A stretch of DNA of 44,361 nt, taken from positions 1 through 44,361 of the forward strand of contig NZ_JAJUFE010000017.1 of assembly GCF_029263785.1 (NCBI RefSeq), written 5' to 3'. The stretch comes from Pusillimonas sp. Lineage in GTDB: Bacteria; Pseudomonadota; Gammaproteobacteria; Burkholderiales; Burkholderiaceae_B. A model generated the notes under the pieces. It worked only from the letters and a program-made list of their open reading frames with translations, searched no databases and had not been told where the DNA came from. Positions 1 to 10,033 of this stretch are shown here, one piece after another (the stretch's first letter is position 1; each line of letters opens with the position of its first letter). A program made the translations under genes and the position numbers.

Positions 1-1071
1 CCAGAAGCGAACATTATCAAAATCAAGCGCCGTTGGGAACAAGGCGCGGGCCTGCTCGCGCATATTTTGGCAACGAGTTGTATTCAAGCCTCGGGAATAG
101 CCGCCGATTTCTGCCACACCGGCCATGCGCAACTGGTTGCCCAATCGAGAATACACCACTTTTCGGGCACTGTCCGTAAGGCTGACAGTAGGCGCAGCCA
201 TCGCGTCAATGACATCAAAGGTAGCCGAGTATCCCTTTGCAGGGTAAACCGGGCAGCGCACTCCCAAAGGCGCAACAAGATGAGGCGTCCAGCTTCCCAA
301 TGCCGCCACATAGGCATCGGCCCTTAGGGTTTCGTACATGCCTTCGGAGTTGATCAGCTCGACTGCCTGTACTTCGCCGCCGGCCGCCAGCAGGCGACTG
401 ACCTGGGTTGAAAATCGAAACTGCACGCCCGCCTGCTGCGCCAGTTGCGCCAGTGCTGACGTAAACATATAGACATCACCGGACTCGTCTTCGGCGGTAT
501 AGTCGCCACCAACGATGGACGCTCGGGCCGGAGCAAGGGCCGGCTCAATCTGGATGACTTCGTCAGCCGTCAGCACCCGGCGGTCAACCCCGAAATCACG
601 CATCAGGTCGGCGGCATCCTGGGACAGGTCAAACTCGGCCGGATCCTGATAGAAATTAAGGATTCCTCGCTCGAGATGGTGATATTCGATTCCCAGCTCG
701 GCCCGCATCTGCTTCAGGGTGGCCAGGCTGTATTCGGAAAGCGCCACCATTGCGCGAATATTGGGCGCCAGGCGCGACGGCAGGCATTCGCGCAAAAAGG
801 CAAAACCCCAGGCCCATTGCCGCATGTCCATGCGGGGCCGGAAGGAAATGGGGGCATTATCGGAAAGCAGCCATTTCAACAAGCGCAGCGGCATGCGCGG
901 ATTGGCCCACGGCTCAGAGTACGACACCGAAATCTGGCCGCCGTTTGCGCGGCTGGTTTCTTGCGCCGGACCGCTTTCGCGGTCGACAACCACGACCTCG
1001 TGTCCCGCCTGCGCCAGCCACCAGGCCGTCGCTGTTCCGATGATTCCGCTTCCTAGTACCGCTACTTTCAT
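1..1071 (-). CDS. dadA: D-amino acid dehydrogenase (DadA family), 3' end outside window
   Basis: FAD-dependent oxidoreductase expected to deaminate D-amino acids (classically D-alanine) to 2-oxo acids, passing electrons to the respiratory chain at the inner membrane. The frame opens at an ATG (1071) preceded by AAGAG and stays open to the window edge, giving 357 residues of a family usually 410-435 long. The N-terminus has the dinucleotide fold with GSGIIG at residues 7-12 and an acidic VVVVDRE end of the second strand. A conserved TSRANGGQ stretch that contacts FAD follows at about residue 38. The last visible residues (FDNVRFW) lead into the conserved C-terminal block that lies outside the window. 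The next gene upstream is about 100 bp away on the same strand. Other glycine/D-amino-acid oxidases are possible, but length and motifs fit DadA best. Confidence 0.85.
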   Translation of the reverse strand, partial: MKVAVLGSGIIGTATAWWLAQAGHEVVVVDRESGPAQETSRANGGQISVSYSEPWANPRMPLRLLKWLLSDNAPISFRPRMDMRQWAWGFAFLRECLPSRLAPNIRAMVALSEYSLATLKQMRAELGIEYHHLERGILNFYQDPAEFDLSQDAADLMRDFGVDRRVLTADEVIQIEPALAPARASIVGGDYTAEDESGDVYMFTSALAQLAQQAGVQFRFSTQVSRLLAAGGEVQAVELINSEGMYETLRADAYVAALGSWTPHLVAPLGVRCPVYPAKGYSATFDVIDAMAAPTVSLTDSARKVVYSRLGNQLRMAGVAEIGGYSRGLNTTRCQNMREQARALFPTALDFDNVRFW

Positions 1072-1171
1072 GGCTCTTACCTTTTATACGTCAAGCCGCT
1101 GTCATTATGTCCGGGCGCCTTTGCCCGCTGCTCATGGACGGCCGGCTTGGCGCTCAAAGCGTTGACAAGCC

Positions 1172-2206
1172 CTAATTCACGTCTGCCTGCGAGGTGAACG
1201 CATCGGCAAAGAATTCTTCGTCTGGAAGGCCGCAATGCTGTGCGAAATCGCGTCGAGCACTTTCGACCATAATGGGTGCACCACACGCGTAGACCTGATG
1301 CCCGGAAAGATCGGGCAGATCTTCCATGACTGCGTGATGCACGAATCCGGTTCGCCCCGTCCAGGCGTCGTCGGGCAAGGGCTCGGACACCACCGGCACA
1401 TAACTGAACCATGGCAGGGTTTGAGCCCACTGCTGCGCAAGCTCGTGCATGTAAAGGTCGCGCGGCCTGCGCCCCCCCCAGTACAGCACCGCGGGCCGAC
1501 TTATCCCCTGTGCAATCATTTGTTCCACAATTGCCTTGATTGGCGCAAACCCGGTACCGCTGGCCAGGAAGACAATGGGTTTGTCACTGTCGTCGCGCAA
1601 AAAGAACGACCCTAGCGGCCCTTCTACACGCAATATTTCGCGCAGCTTCATCTGGGTCTGGCCGGCACCAAACACATGATCGGTAAATACTCCGCCGGGC
1701 ATGTGACGCAGATGCAGCTCAACCAGATTCTTTTCGTTGGGCGGACACGCCATCGAATAGCTGCGCCGGCTGCCGTCTTTGAGGATGAACTCGATGTACT
1801 GGCCCGCATAAAAGCGGAATGGCTCAGACGGTGGCAACTGCAACCGGATAAGCTTGACGTCGTGCGCCAGATCTTCGAGACCCATCACGCGCGCGGGCAT
1901 CTTGCGGATCTGGATGTCGCTGGCCATGCGAATCTCGTGCGCCTCGATCACCATGTCCGAGCCGGGTCTGGCCTGACAAAATAACGTATAGCCAGCCGCA
2001 AGCTCTTCCGGCGACAGAATTTGCGCGGGACTTGAGCCCGCCTCGAATTCACCCTCGAGCACCTTTCCCTTGCAGGTCGAACACGCCCCGGTACGACAGC
2101 TGTATGGCAGCACGATGCCCGCCTCCATGGCGGCATCCAGCACAGATTGCCCCTGTGCTACCGAAAACTCATGCCCGCTGGGCAAGACCTTTACCTTAAA
2201 ACTCAT
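1172..2206 (-). CDS. 2Fe-2S ferredoxin / FAD / NAD(P) reductase (CDP-6-deoxy-glucoseen reductase-like)
   Basis: A 344-residue single-chain electron-transfer flavoprotein. An N-terminal plant-type ferredoxin domain (about 1-90) has cluster cysteines at C37, C42, C45 and C77. An FAD-binding barrel follows with RSYS at 148-151, then an NAD(P)-binding domain with GTGFAP at 217-222 and the terminal CGAP at 308-311. Such proteins move electrons from NAD(P)H through FAD to the iron-sulphur cluster and on to a partner oxygenase or dehydratase. Database names follow the AscD/RfbI deoxysugar reductases, but no deoxysugar or oxygenase gene is nearby, so the substrate is unknown. It lies between dadA and parC on the same strand, with a 62 bp gap to parC. 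The start is the ATG at 2206. Confidence 0.8.
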   Translation of the reverse strand: MSFKVKVLPSGHEFSVAQGQSVLDAAMEAGIVLPYSCRTGACSTCKGKVLEGEFEAGSSPAQILSPEELAAGYTLFCQARPGSDMVIEAHEIRMASDIQIRKMPARVMGLEDLAHDVKLIRLQLPPSEPFRFYAGQYIEFILKDGSRRSYSMACPPNEKNLVELHLRHMPGGVFTDHVFGAGQTQMKLREILRVEGPLGSFFLRDDSDKPIVFLASGTGFAPIKAIVEQMIAQGISRPAVLYWGGRRPRDLYMHELAQQWAQTLPWFSYVPVVSEPLPDDAWTGRTGFVHHAVMEDLPDLSGHQVYACGAPIMVESARRDFAQHCGLPDEEFFADAFTSQADVN

Positions 2207-2268
2207 ACCGCGTGATCATCCTTGAATAAAAGCGCGACGCAGGTCAGCACACCGCTAATTCAACCATT

Positions 2269-4572
2269 TTAAGCGCGCCGCAGCACCGGCTGCTTGACCT
2301 TCACCGATAGAGCCTTGCCCTTGCGAGCCCTCTTGCCCATGTAAGGCGTCAATTCTTCGCTGTCCAATACCTGTTCGATCTGCTTGTTTCTGTACACGCC
2401 TTCGGCAACAAGGCCGGCTTTACCAAACGCAAGCCATTGCGAAATGGTGTCGCCCGCATCAAGCCCCATCAGGACCGTTCCACGCCCTCCTCCGGACAGC
2501 ACTTTCAGCTCTGCCAGCTCAATTGCCAGGAAACGCCCCTTGCCGGTCAACATGCCCACGTGACTATCGTCGCCGGCCAGTGCAAGCGGCTTCAGAAGCT
2601 TGTCGTCTTTTTCAAGGTTGACGAACTGCTTGCCCGCTCGTTGACGCGTGGTCATGTCCTTGAGCGTGGTGATGAAGCCGTAACCTTGTTGAGTGCCCAG
2701 CACATATCGGCCACTTTCATCACCCGCCACCATCTGCACGATGCGAGCACCGGGCTCAAGGTCAATCATCGAGGTAATCGGTTGCCCGTCGCCCCGGGCC
2801 GAGGGCAAGCTCGATACCGCTACGGTATACACCCGGCCAGTGTTTGAAATCGCCACCAGGCTGTCGGTACTGCGGCATTCAATCGCGTCGTACATCGCGT
2901 CGCCCGACTTGAAGCTGAACTGTGTCGCGTCATGTCCATGACCCTGTCGCGAGCGCAGCCAGCCTTTCTGGGAAATGATGACGGTTACCGGTTCGTCCAC
3001 CACCTTGGTTTCAAGCACCGCGCGCTCGGCGGTTTCAATCAGCGTGCGCCGATCATCGCCGTACTGCTTGGCATCGGCTTCAATCTCTTTGATGATCAGA
3101 CGCTTGAGCGACGAGGGGTTATCCAGCAGCTCTTGCAATTTCTGTTGCTGATCCCTTTGCTCGGCCAGCTCTTTCTCGATCTTGAAGCCTTCCAGCCGGG
3201 CCAGCTGACGCAAGCGCATCTCAAGGATGTCTTCAGCCTGACGTTCCGACAGGTCAAAGCGTTCCATCAATGCCTGACGCGGCTCGTCGGATTCGCGTAT
3301 GGTCTGGATCACCTCATCGACATTCAGGTAGACCACCATTCGTCCTTCGAGGACATGAATGCGGTCGGTGACTTTATCCAGTCGGAATCGGGTGCGCCGC
3401 GTTACCGTCTCGGTGCGGAAGCTGAGCCACTCGGTAAGGATGCGCCGCAATGGCCTCTGGGCCGGACGCGCATCGGTTCCAATGCAGACCAGATTGATCG
3501 AAACGCTGCCCTCCATGCTGGTCTGCGCCAGCAGAAGATTGACGAACTCGTCACGGTCGATGCGACTGGTCTTGGGCTCGAACACCAGACGCACGGCGTC
3601 TTCCTTGCCGGACTCGTCCCGAACGGCGTCCAGCATGCCCAATACAAGTGCCTTCGTCTGCTGTTGTTCGGCGGTAAGGCTTTTCTTGCCGGCCTTGACC
3701 TTGGGATTGGTGCGGTCTTCGATTTCCTCGAGAATCTTCTGCGCAGAGGTGCCCGGTGGCAGCTCATAGACCACAAGCTGCCATTGTCCGCGAGCCATCT
3801 CCTCGAAGCGCCAGCGCGCCCGGGCCTTGATCGTGCCACGACCGGTCTGATAGATCTGGGCGATGTCTTCAGGCGAAGAAATAATCTGCCCGCCACCGGC
3901 GAAGTCAGGCCCGGGCAACAGCTCGTGCAACGTCTCGTCTGGCAATTTGGGGTTTTTGAGCAGCGCCACGCAGGCTTGCGCAACTTCGCGCAGGTTGTGT
4001 GAAGGAATCTCGGTAGCCATCCCCACGGCAATACCCGAGGCGCCGTTGAGCAACATGACCGGCAGGCGCGCGGGCAGCAACAACGGCTCTTCCTGACTGC
4101 CATCGTAATTGGGAATGAACTCGACCGTGCCCTCGTTCAGCTCGTCGAGCAATATGCGCGAAAATGGCGTCAGCCGCGCCTCGGTATAGCGCATTGCCGC
4201 CGCGTTATCGCCGTCGCGAGACCCGAAGTTGCCCTGACCATCGATCAACGGGTAGCGCAAGGTAAAGTCTTGCGCCATGCGCACCATTGCATCATAGGCG
4301 GCCTGGTCTCCGTGGGGATGGTACTTGCCCAGTACGTCGCCGACCACACGGGCCGATTTGACAGGCTTGGCACCGGGCCCCAGCCCCATTGCGTCCATCG
4401 CATACAGAATGCGTCGCTGAACAGGCTTTTGGCCATCGGTGACATCGGGCAAGGCGCGACCACGCACGACCGAGACGGCGTAATCCAGGTACGCCTGCTC
4501 GGCGTAATAGCCCAGAACCAGGCTTTCGCCGTCGTCGTCGCTATCGAAAAGTCCTGCTTGAGTGGTGTCCAT
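2269..4572 (-). CDS. parC: DNA topoisomerase IV subunit A
   Basis: Breakage-reunion subunit of topoisomerase IV, which decatenates daughter chromosomes. The 767 residues are close to the family norm (about 750-780). The catalytic tyrosine is Y129 in RYTEAR. The quinolone-determining helix is at about 84-100 ([14 protein letters not shown]), with Gln90 and Asp94 at the positions of E. coli Ser80 and Glu84. A coiled coil spans about 430-490, and the C-terminal half carries the degenerate beta-pinwheel expected of ParC. A gyrA gene would show a canonical GyrA box, which I do not see, and the pairing with parE supports ParC. Its ATG is 9 nt after the parE stop, so the two are co-transcribed and probably translationally coupled. 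Confidence 0.93.
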   Translation of the reverse strand: MDTTQAGLFDSDDDGESLVLGYYAEQAYLDYAVSVVRGRALPDVTDGQKPVQRRILYAMDAMGLGPGAKPVKSARVVGDVLGKYHPHGDQAAYDAMVRMAQDFTLRYPLIDGQGNFGSRDGDNAAAMRYTEARLTPFSRILLDELNEGTVEFIPNYDGSQEEPLLLPARLPVMLLNGASGIAVGMATEIPSHNLREVAQACVALLKNPKLPDETLHELLPGPDFAGGGQIISSPEDIAQIYQTGRGTIKARARWRFEEMARGQWQLVVYELPPGTSAQKILEEIEDRTNPKVKAGKKSLTAEQQQTKALVLGMLDAVRDESGKEDAVRLVFEPKTSRIDRDEFVNLLLAQTSMEGSVSINLVCIGTDARPAQRPLRRILTEWLSFRTETVTRRTRFRLDKVTDRIHVLEGRMVVYLNVDEVIQTIRESDEPRQALMERFDLSERQAEDILEMRLRQLARLEGFKIEKELAEQRDQQQKLQELLDNPSSLKRLIIKEIEADAKQYGDDRRTLIETAERAVLETKVVDEPVTVIISQKGWLRSRQGHGHDATQFSFKSGDAMYDAIECRSTDSLVAISNTGRVYTVAVSSLPSARGDGQPITSMIDLEPGARIVQMVAGDESGRYVLGTQQGYGFITTLKDMTTRQRAGKQFVNLEKDDKLLKPLALAGDDSHVGMLTGKGRFLAIELAELKVLSGGGRGTVLMGLDAGDTISQWLAFGKAGLVAEGVYRNKQIEQVLDSEELTPYMGKRARKGKALSVKVKQPVLRRA

Positions 4573-4581
4573 GTTGCTCTC

Positions 4582-6543
4582 TTAAATATCGACGTCGGCC
4601 AGATTGCCTTTTTCTTCGAGCCAGCTGCGACGCTGACTTGCTTCGCCCTTGCCCATCAACATATCGAACATGCGTATCGTGGCTTCCATGCCCAGTTCGC
4701 CACACCGCACCATCATCAGCCGGCGGGTGTCGGGGTTCATGGTGGTGTCCCACAATTGCTCGGCGCTCATTTCACCCAGACCCTTGAACCGGCTGATGCT
4801 CCAGGAGCCCTCGCGCACATTCTCTTTGCGAAGCTTGTCAAGCACGGCCTCGAGTTCGCCCTGGTCCAGACAATACAGCTTGCGGGCCGGACGCTTGCCC
4901 AATGCCGGTACATCAACCCGGAACAGGGGAGGCCGTGCAATGAACACATGACCCGCCTCGACCAGCTTGGGAAAATGCCGGAAGAAAAGTGTCAAGAGCA
5001 AAACCTGAATATGTGAGCCATCGACATCCGCGTCCGAGAGGATGCAGATGCGACCGTAGCGAAGATTGGATAAATCGACCTCGTCGTCCAGGCCGTGCGG
5101 ATCGACGCCAATCGCCACGGAAATGTCGTGAATCTCGTTGTTGGCAAACAGGCGATCGCGCTCGACCTCCCAGGAGTTAAGCACTTTGCCGCGCAAGGGC
5201 AGCACGGCCTGGAATTCCTTGTCGCGTCCCATTTTGGCGGAGCCGCCGGCCGAATCGCCCTCAACGAGGAACAGCTCGGTACGCGATGGATCAGACGATT
5301 CGCAATCGGTAAGCTTGCCGGGCAGCACGGCGACTCCCGAGCTTTTCCGCTTCTCAACTTTCTTGGCCGACCGCGCGCGGTCTTGCGCCTGACGAATGGC
5401 CGTCTCGGCCAGCTTCTTGCCCAGGTCCACATTCGCATGCATGGCAAGTTCGAGAGCGTTCTTGACATACCCGCCCACCAGACGGACTGCATCCCGGCTG
5501 TTCAGACGCTCTTTGATCTGGCCCTGAAACTGCGGGTCGAGCACCTTGGCCGAGAGCACGAAGCTGGCCCGCGCGAAGACGTCTTCCGGCAACAGCTTTA
5601 CGCCTTTCGGAATGAGGCCGTGCAGCTCGGCAAACGATTTGACCGCGTTGAACAAGCCCTCGCGCAGGCCGGCTTCGTGCGTGCCGCCGGCAGGCGTCGG
5701 AATGAGGTTGACGTACGATTCGCGAACCACATTGCCTTCTGTTGTCCAGGCTACCGCCCAATGCGCGCCTTCGCCTTCAGAATAGTTTTCATCGTCGTCA
5801 TCCGCATACTGGCGCCCTTCAAACAAGGGCACGATTTTCTCGGCATCGGCAAGCGCTTCGTTCAGATAGCCTTTTAGCCCGTCTTCGTATTGCCACTGCT
5901 GGGTCTGGCCGGATTTCTCGTTGACCAGCACCACCTTGATGCCTTCAAGCAGCACAGCCTTGCTGCGCAGGGAATGGATAAGCTCAGCAGACGGTATGGC
6001 GGCGCTGTCAAAATATTTGGGATCGGGCCAGATACGGACTCGTGTGCCCGTCTTGCGCCGGCCGACCGTGTCAGTCTGGGTAAGTGGCTGCGCAACGAAA
6101 CCGTCGGCAAACACCAGTTGATGCTCTTTTCCGTCGCGCCATACGGTGACCTCCAGTCGCTTGGACAAGGCGTTGGTCACTGATACCCCCACACCGTGCA
6201 GACCGCCCGAAAATGCATAGGCTCCGCCGCTTTTCTTGTCGAACTTTCCGCCCGCATGAAGCCGCGTATAGACAATTTCAACCACCGGAACCTTCTCTTC
6301 AGGGTGCAGGCCCACCGGGATTCCGCGCCCGTCATCTTCGACAGATATGCTGCCGTCGGCATGCAGGGTTACCTTGATCTGTTTGCCATAGCCCGCCAGC
6401 GCTTCGTCTGCGGCATTGTCGATGACCTCTTGCACGATATGCAGGGGGTTATCCGTACGCGTGTACATGCCGGGCCGCTGGCGCACCGGCTCCAGTCCCT
6501 TGAGCACCCGGATGGACGCTTCGTCGTAACGTGAAATAGCCAA
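4582..6543 (-). CDS. parE: DNA topoisomerase IV subunit B (TTG start)
   Basis: ATPase subunit of topoisomerase IV, partner of ParC. The GHKL ATP-binding domain has DNAADEAL at 42-49, DGRGIP at 71-76 and GLHGVG at 114-119. The Toprim domain has EGDSAGG near residue 425 and DADVDG further on. I start the gene at a TTG (6543), which places the conserved N-terminus ISRYDEASIRVLKGLEPV at residue 3 and has GGGGAAATC just upstream. This gives 653 residues, normal for ParE. The frame is open back to a GTG at 6720, but that extension translates an intergenic tandem repeat and matches nothing expected of the family. parC follows after 9 nt. The gene is divergent from trxA. Confidence 0.93.
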   Translation of the reverse strand: MAISRYDEASIRVLKGLEPVRQRPGMYTRTDNPLHIVQEVIDNAADEALAGYGKQIKVTLHADGSISVEDDGRGIPVGLHPEEKVPVVEIVYTRLHAGGKFDKKSGGAYAFSGGLHGVGVSVTNALSKRLEVTVWRDGKEHQLVFADGFVAQPLTQTDTVGRRKTGTRVRIWPDPKYFDSAAIPSAELIHSLRSKAVLLEGIKVVLVNEKSGQTQQWQYEDGLKGYLNEALADAEKIVPLFEGRQYADDDDENYSEGEGAHWAVAWTTEGNVVRESYVNLIPTPAGGTHEAGLREGLFNAVKSFAELHGLIPKGVKLLPEDVFARASFVLSAKVLDPQFQGQIKERLNSRDAVRLVGGYVKNALELAMHANVDLGKKLAETAIRQAQDRARSAKKVEKRKSSGVAVLPGKLTDCESSDPSRTELFLVEGDSAGGSAKMGRDKEFQAVLPLRGKVLNSWEVERDRLFANNEIHDISVAIGVDPHGLDDEVDLSNLRYGRICILSDADVDGSHIQVLLLTLFFRHFPKLVEAGHVFIARPPLFRVDVPALGKRPARKLYCLDQGELEAVLDKLRKENVREGSWSISRFKGLGEMSAEQLWDTTMNPDTRRLMMVRCGELGMEATIRMFDMLMGKGEASQRRSWLEEKGNLADVDI

Positions 6544-6940
6544 GATTTCCCCAAGTTTCGGTGGATGAAAAAACAGTATTTTACGGACAAGGCGGCTGAT
6601 AACGTCAACCGACCCCTGCCAGCCCTTCACGGCCAGGCCACCACAAACAGGGCCAAGCACCACAAACAAACACGGCCGGGGCATCACCAACAACACGGTC
6701 AGGGCATCACCAACAAACACGGCCAGGGCTTCACAAAGTATTCCGGCCCCGCTGAAAACATGGCCTCAAACCTCCCGAGCCATGTACATGGGCGGCCTGA
6801 CAGTGGTATGCTAGAAAAAATTTTTAGAAACCGGCACCTCCTATTAATAAAATCTTACGGTGTTCCGGTACGGCAAGCGCCTGGCGCATGCACCGATTAT
6901 TCAGCATTCTTCTGCATCCAAAATCCTTCCTTTTTTCACT
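6544..6940. other. Intergenic region between divergent parE and trxA
   Basis: This 397 bp holds no credible gene. The left half carries the degenerate tandem repeat listed separately. The right half is AT-rich (A/T runs near 6814-6826, TAAAAT at 6848-6853) and probably contains the trxA promoter, but I cannot place a convincing -35. Open frames crossing it on either strand are low-complexity translations of the repeat. Confidence 0.6.
6628..6738. repeat. Degenerate tandem repeat, unit about 23-24 nt, ~4.5 copies
   Basis: Units begin at 6628, 6648, 6671, 6694 and 6718 and share the core CACGGCCAGGGCATCACCAA with substitutions and small indels. The last copy is partial. The repeat lies about 85 bp upstream of the parE start. 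It has no spacers, so it is not a CRISPR array. Confidence 0.75.
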
Positions 6941-7267
6941 ATGAGCGAATTGATCCGAAACGTAAGCGACGCCAGCTTCGACGCCGAGGTATTGCAGGCC
7001 GATGGCCCTGTCCTGGTCGACTATTGGGCTGCCTGGTGCGGCCCCTGCAAAATGATTGCCCCGCTGCTCGACGAAGCGGCCAAGCAGTACGAAGGCCGTG
7101 TTACAATTGCAAAACTTAACGTCGACGAAAATCCCGAGACCGCTGCCCGGTTCGGTGTTCGCGGCATCCCGACCCTTATGTTGTTCAAAGACGGCAAAGC
7201 CGCAGCAACCAAGGTGGGAGCACTGTCCAAATCCCAGTTGGCCGCCTTTCTCGACGAATCCGTTTAA
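6941..7267 (+). CDS. trxA: Thioredoxin
   Basis: Cytoplasmic thiol-disulphide reductant of 108 residues, the usual thioredoxin-1 size. The active site WCGPC is at 32-36, and the cis-proline loop GIPT lies near residue 75. It keeps ribonucleotide reductase, PAPS reductase and other enzymes reduced, using thioredoxin reductase and NADPH. The start is ATG 6941 ([10 protein letters not shown]); a longer in-frame start at 6860 adds residues foreign to the family. rho follows 75 bp downstream on the same strand, the conserved trxA-rho pairing of proteobacteria. A hairpin lies in the gap. Confidence 0.96.
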   Translation: MSELIRNVSDASFDAEVLQADGPVLVDYWAAWCGPCKMIAPLLDEAAKQYEGRVTIAKLNVDENPETAARFGVRGIPTLMLFKDGKAAATKVGALSKSQLAAFLDESV

Positions 7268-7287
7268 TCGCATTCAACGTCTTGCGC

Positions 7288-7308
7288 GCGGGCTCGTCTT
7301 GAGCCCGC
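7288..7308 (+). terminator. Hairpin between trxA and rho, no adjacent T-tract
   Basis: GCGGGCTC (7288-7295) pairs perfectly with GAGCCCGC (7301-7308) around a 5 nt loop. No T-run follows directly, and the next pyrimidine-rich stretch is about 20 nt on. It may be a weak terminator, a 3'-end stabiliser for trxA mRNA, or part of the rho leader where Rho autoregulates. Confidence 0.45.
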
Positions 7309-7342
7309 CACCCACATTGCACAACCCCCCTTCTTTTTTCTC

Positions 7343-8599
7343 ATGCACCTCACAGAACTAAAAGCGCTGCACGTTTCGCAGTTGCTCGAAATGGCCGCGA
7401 GTCTGGACATCGACAACGCGAGTCGTTTGCGCAAGCAAGAAATCATGTTCGCCATCATGAAGAAACGCGCCAAGCAAGGCGAGCAGATCTTCGGCGACGG
7501 CGTGCTCGAAGTGTTGCCCGACGGTTTCGGTTTCCTGCGTTCACCCGAAACGTCGTATCTGGCCAGCACGGACGACATCTACATCTCGCCCTCACAGATA
7601 CGTCGATTCAACCTGCATACGGGGGATTCCATCGAAGGTGAAGTACGGGTGCCAAAAGACGGCGAACGCTACTTTGCGCTGGTGAAGGTGGACAAGGTCA
7701 ACGGCATGCAGCCCGAGGCCATCAAACATCGCATCATGTTTGAGAACCTGACGCCGCTGCATCCCGACCAGGTGATGACTCTCGAACGCGACATCAAGAG
7801 CGAAGAAAACATCACCGGCCGGATTCTGGATATCTTTGCGCCTTTAGGCAAGGGCCAGCGTGCCCTTATCGTGGCCAGCCCCAAGTCGGGCAAGACAGTG
7901 ATGATGCAGCACATTGCGCATGCCATCACCACCAACTATCCCGACGCGACCATGATTGTGCTTCTGGTCGATGAACGCCCCGAAGAAGTGACAGAAATGC
8001 AGCGCACCGTGCGCGGCGAAGTGGTTGCATCAACCTTCGACGAACCGGCCACCCGTCACGTGCAGGTCGCCGAGATGGTCATCGAAAAAGCCAAGCGCCT
8101 GGTCGAGCTCAAGAAAGACGTTGTCATTCTTCTGGATTCCATCACACGTCTGGCCCGCGCCTACAACACTGTGGTCCCCGCATCGGGCAAGGTGCTGACG
8201 GGCGGTGTTGACGCCAACGCCCTGCAGCGGCCCAAGCGCTTCTTCGGTGCTGCACGCAATATCGAGGAAGGCGGTTCGCTGACCATTATCGGCACGGCTC
8301 TGATCGAGACCGGCAGCCGTATGGACGAAGTGATTTACGAAGAATTCAAGGGTACCGGCAACTCCGAAGTTCACCTTGAACGTCGCCTGGCGGAAAAACG
8401 CATTTACCCCGCCATCAATCTGAACAAATCCGGCACACGCCGCGAAGAGCTTCTCATCAAGCCCGAACTGCTGCAAAAGATCTGGGTATTGCGCAAATTC
8501 ATACACGACATGGACGATGTCGCTGCCATGGAATTCATCCTGGACAAGATACGCGCCACCAAGACCAACGCAGAGTTCTTCGAGATGATGAAGAAATAA
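7343..8599 (+). CDS. rho: Transcription termination factor Rho
   Basis: Hexameric RNA-dependent ATPase and helicase that ends transcription at C-rich, unstructured RNA. The 418 residues match the E. coli length (419). An N-terminal helical domain leads to the RNA-binding cold-shock-like fold with DGFGFLR at 60-66. The Walker A motif SPKSGKTV is at 179-186. The Walker B block [11 protein letters not shown] and the Q/R-loop region follow in the C-terminal ATPase core. The start is ATG 7343 (MHLTELKAL), the normal Rho N-terminus. Rho genes are commonly autoregulated through their leaders, and the 75 bp trxA-rho gap with its hairpin is the place to look. Confidence 0.97.
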   Translation: MHLTELKALHVSQLLEMAASLDIDNASRLRKQEIMFAIMKKRAKQGEQIFGDGVLEVLPDGFGFLRSPETSYLASTDDIYISPSQIRRFNLHTGDSIEGEVRVPKDGERYFALVKVDKVNGMQPEAIKHRIMFENLTPLHPDQVMTLERDIKSEENITGRILDIFAPLGKGQRALIVASPKSGKTVMMQHIAHAITTNYPDATMIVLLVDERPEEVTEMQRTVRGEVVASTFDEPATRHVQVAEMVIEKAKRLVELKKDVVILLDSITRLARAYNTVVPASGKVLTGGVDANALQRPKRFFGAARNIEEGGSLTIIGTALIETGSRMDEVIYEEFKGTGNSEVHLERRLAEKRIYPAINLNKSGTRREELLIKPELLQKIWVLRKFIHDMDDVAAMEFILDKIRATKTNAEFFEMMKK

Positions 8600-8624
8600 T
8601 CCAAGCGAATACTCCGACAATCTG

Positions 8625-8644
8625 GCCGAGCCGGGTGGTTCGGC
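8625..8644 (+). terminator. Hairpin after rho
   Basis: GCCGAGCC (8625-8632) pairs with GGTTCGGC (8637-8644), with one G-U pair and a 4 nt loop. No T-tract follows. It sits between the rho stop and the gdhA start and may only partly end rho transcription. Confidence 0.35.
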
Positions 8645-8667
8645 TACGAACCACGAGCACCTAATTG

Positions 8668-10014
8668 ATGAAACTACCAACACTGAATCAATTTCTCGAA
8701 AAGGTCCAGGCACGCGACCCGCACCAGCCTGAATTCATGCAGGCCGTGCAGGAAGTCATGGGCTGTTTATGGCCATTCATCGAAAAGAACCCGCGCTACG
8801 CTGAAATGGCCTTGCTCGAGAGACTGGTAGAACCCGAGCGAGTGATTCAGTTCCGGGTTTCCTGGGTTGACGACAAGGGGCAAGTGCAAGTCAATCGGGC
8901 ATTCCGAATTCAGCACAACTCTGCCATCGGCCCCTTCAAGGGCGGCATGCGCTTCCACCCCTCGGTCAACCTCTCCATCCTCAAATTCCTGGCTTTCGAG
9001 CAAACCTTCAAGAACGCACTCACCACCCTGCCCATGGGCGGCGGCAAGGGCGGTTCCGACTTCGACCCCAAGGGCAAGTCGGATGGCGAAGTCATGCGCT
9101 TTTGCCAGGCTCTGATGATCGAACTGTTCCGCCATCTGGGCCCGGACACCGACGTCCCCGCAGGCGATATCGGCGTAGGCAGCCGTGAAGTCGGCTTCAT
9201 GGCAGGCATGATGAAGAAGCTTTCCAATTCTTCTGCCAGCGTATTTACCGGCAAGGGCGTGAATTTCGGCGGCAGCCTGATTCGTCCGGAAGCCACGGGC
9301 TATGGCACCGTGTTTTTCGCAGAAGAAATGCTGAAGCACCAGCGACAGTCTCTGGATGGTCTGACGGTCTCGGTATCGGGCTCGGGCAATGTGGCGCAAT
9401 ACGCCATTGAAAAATGCATGCAGATGGGCGCCAAGGTTGTGACGGTGTCCGATTCACACGGCTGTGTGGTCGACATGGCGGGCTTCACACCCGACAAGCT
9501 GGCGGCGCTGAGCGACATCAAGAACAACCGTCGTGAGCGGCTTGAAACCTACGCACGCGAGCAGGGTCTGGTGTACGAGGCCGGCAAGCGTCCCTGGCAT
9601 GTTCCCGTCGACGTTGCCCTGCCCTGCGCCACGCAAAACGAACTCGAGATCGAAGACGCACGCACCTTGATCAAGAACGGCGTACGCTGCGTTGCCGAAG
9701 GTGCCAACATGCCCACCAGCCTCGATGCGGCTCACGCCTTCATCCAGGCGGGTGTACTGTACGCGCCGGGCAAGGCAAGCAACGCTGGTGGCGTGGCCGT
9801 CTCGGGCCTGGAAATGAGCCAGAACGCATTGCGTCTGAACTGGACGCGCGAAGAAGTCGAAACCCGACTCCACATCATCATGCGCGACATCCACGAAGCC
9901 TGTGTGCGCTACAGTGGTCAGAAGCCCGGTGAGCAGGTCAACTACCTGAACGGCGCCAACATTGCCGGATTCGTCAAAGTGGCTGATGCCATGCTTCAGC
10001 AAGGCGTGTACTGA
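8668..10014 (+). CDS. gdhA: NADP-specific glutamate dehydrogenase
   Basis: Hexameric enzyme making L-glutamate from 2-oxoglutarate, ammonia and NADPH, the low-affinity route of ammonia assimilation. The 448 residues match the small hexameric class (E. coli 447). The substrate region GPFKGGMRFH is at about 88-97, and PMGGGKGGSDFDP carries catalytic Lys127. The Rossmann motif GSGNVAQYA lies near residue 235. I use the ATG at 8668; a TTG one codon upstream is possible and the ribosome-binding site is weak for either. A strong terminator follows at once, so this is the last gene of its unit. Confidence 0.95.
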   Translation: MKLPTLNQFLEKVQARDPHQPEFMQAVQEVMGCLWPFIEKNPRYAEMALLERLVEPERVIQFRVSWVDDKGQVQVNRAFRIQHNSAIGPFKGGMRFHPSVNLSILKFLAFEQTFKNALTTLPMGGGKGGSDFDPKGKSDGEVMRFCQALMIELFRHLGPDTDVPAGDIGVGSREVGFMAGMMKKLSNSSASVFTGKGVNFGGSLIRPEATGYGTVFFAEEMLKHQRQSLDGLTVSVSGSGNVAQYAIEKCMQMGAKVVTVSDSHGCVVDMAGFTPDKLAALSDIKNNRRERLETYAREQGLVYEAGKRPWHVPVDVALPCATQNELEIEDARTLIKNGVRCVAEGANMPTSLDAAHAFIQAGVLYAPGKASNAGGVAVSGLEMSQNALRLNWTREEVETRLHIIMRDIHEACVRYSGQKPGEQVNYLNGANIAGFVKVADAMLQQGVY

Positions 10015-10033
10015 GCTCGTACTGGCCTTGCTG

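Noticed and set aside
2932-4002. Long open frame (356 codons) antisense to parC
   Set aside because: Same shadow effect; parC is certain on the other strand.
6544-6720. N-terminal extension of parE to GTG 6720
   Set aside because: Translates the repeat; the family N-terminus starts at the TTG at 6543 with a ribosome-binding site.
6565-7119. Plus-strand frame through the parE-trxA repeat, rich in His, Gln and Thr
   Set aside because: Its sequence is a translation of the tandem repeat and it runs out of frame into trxA.
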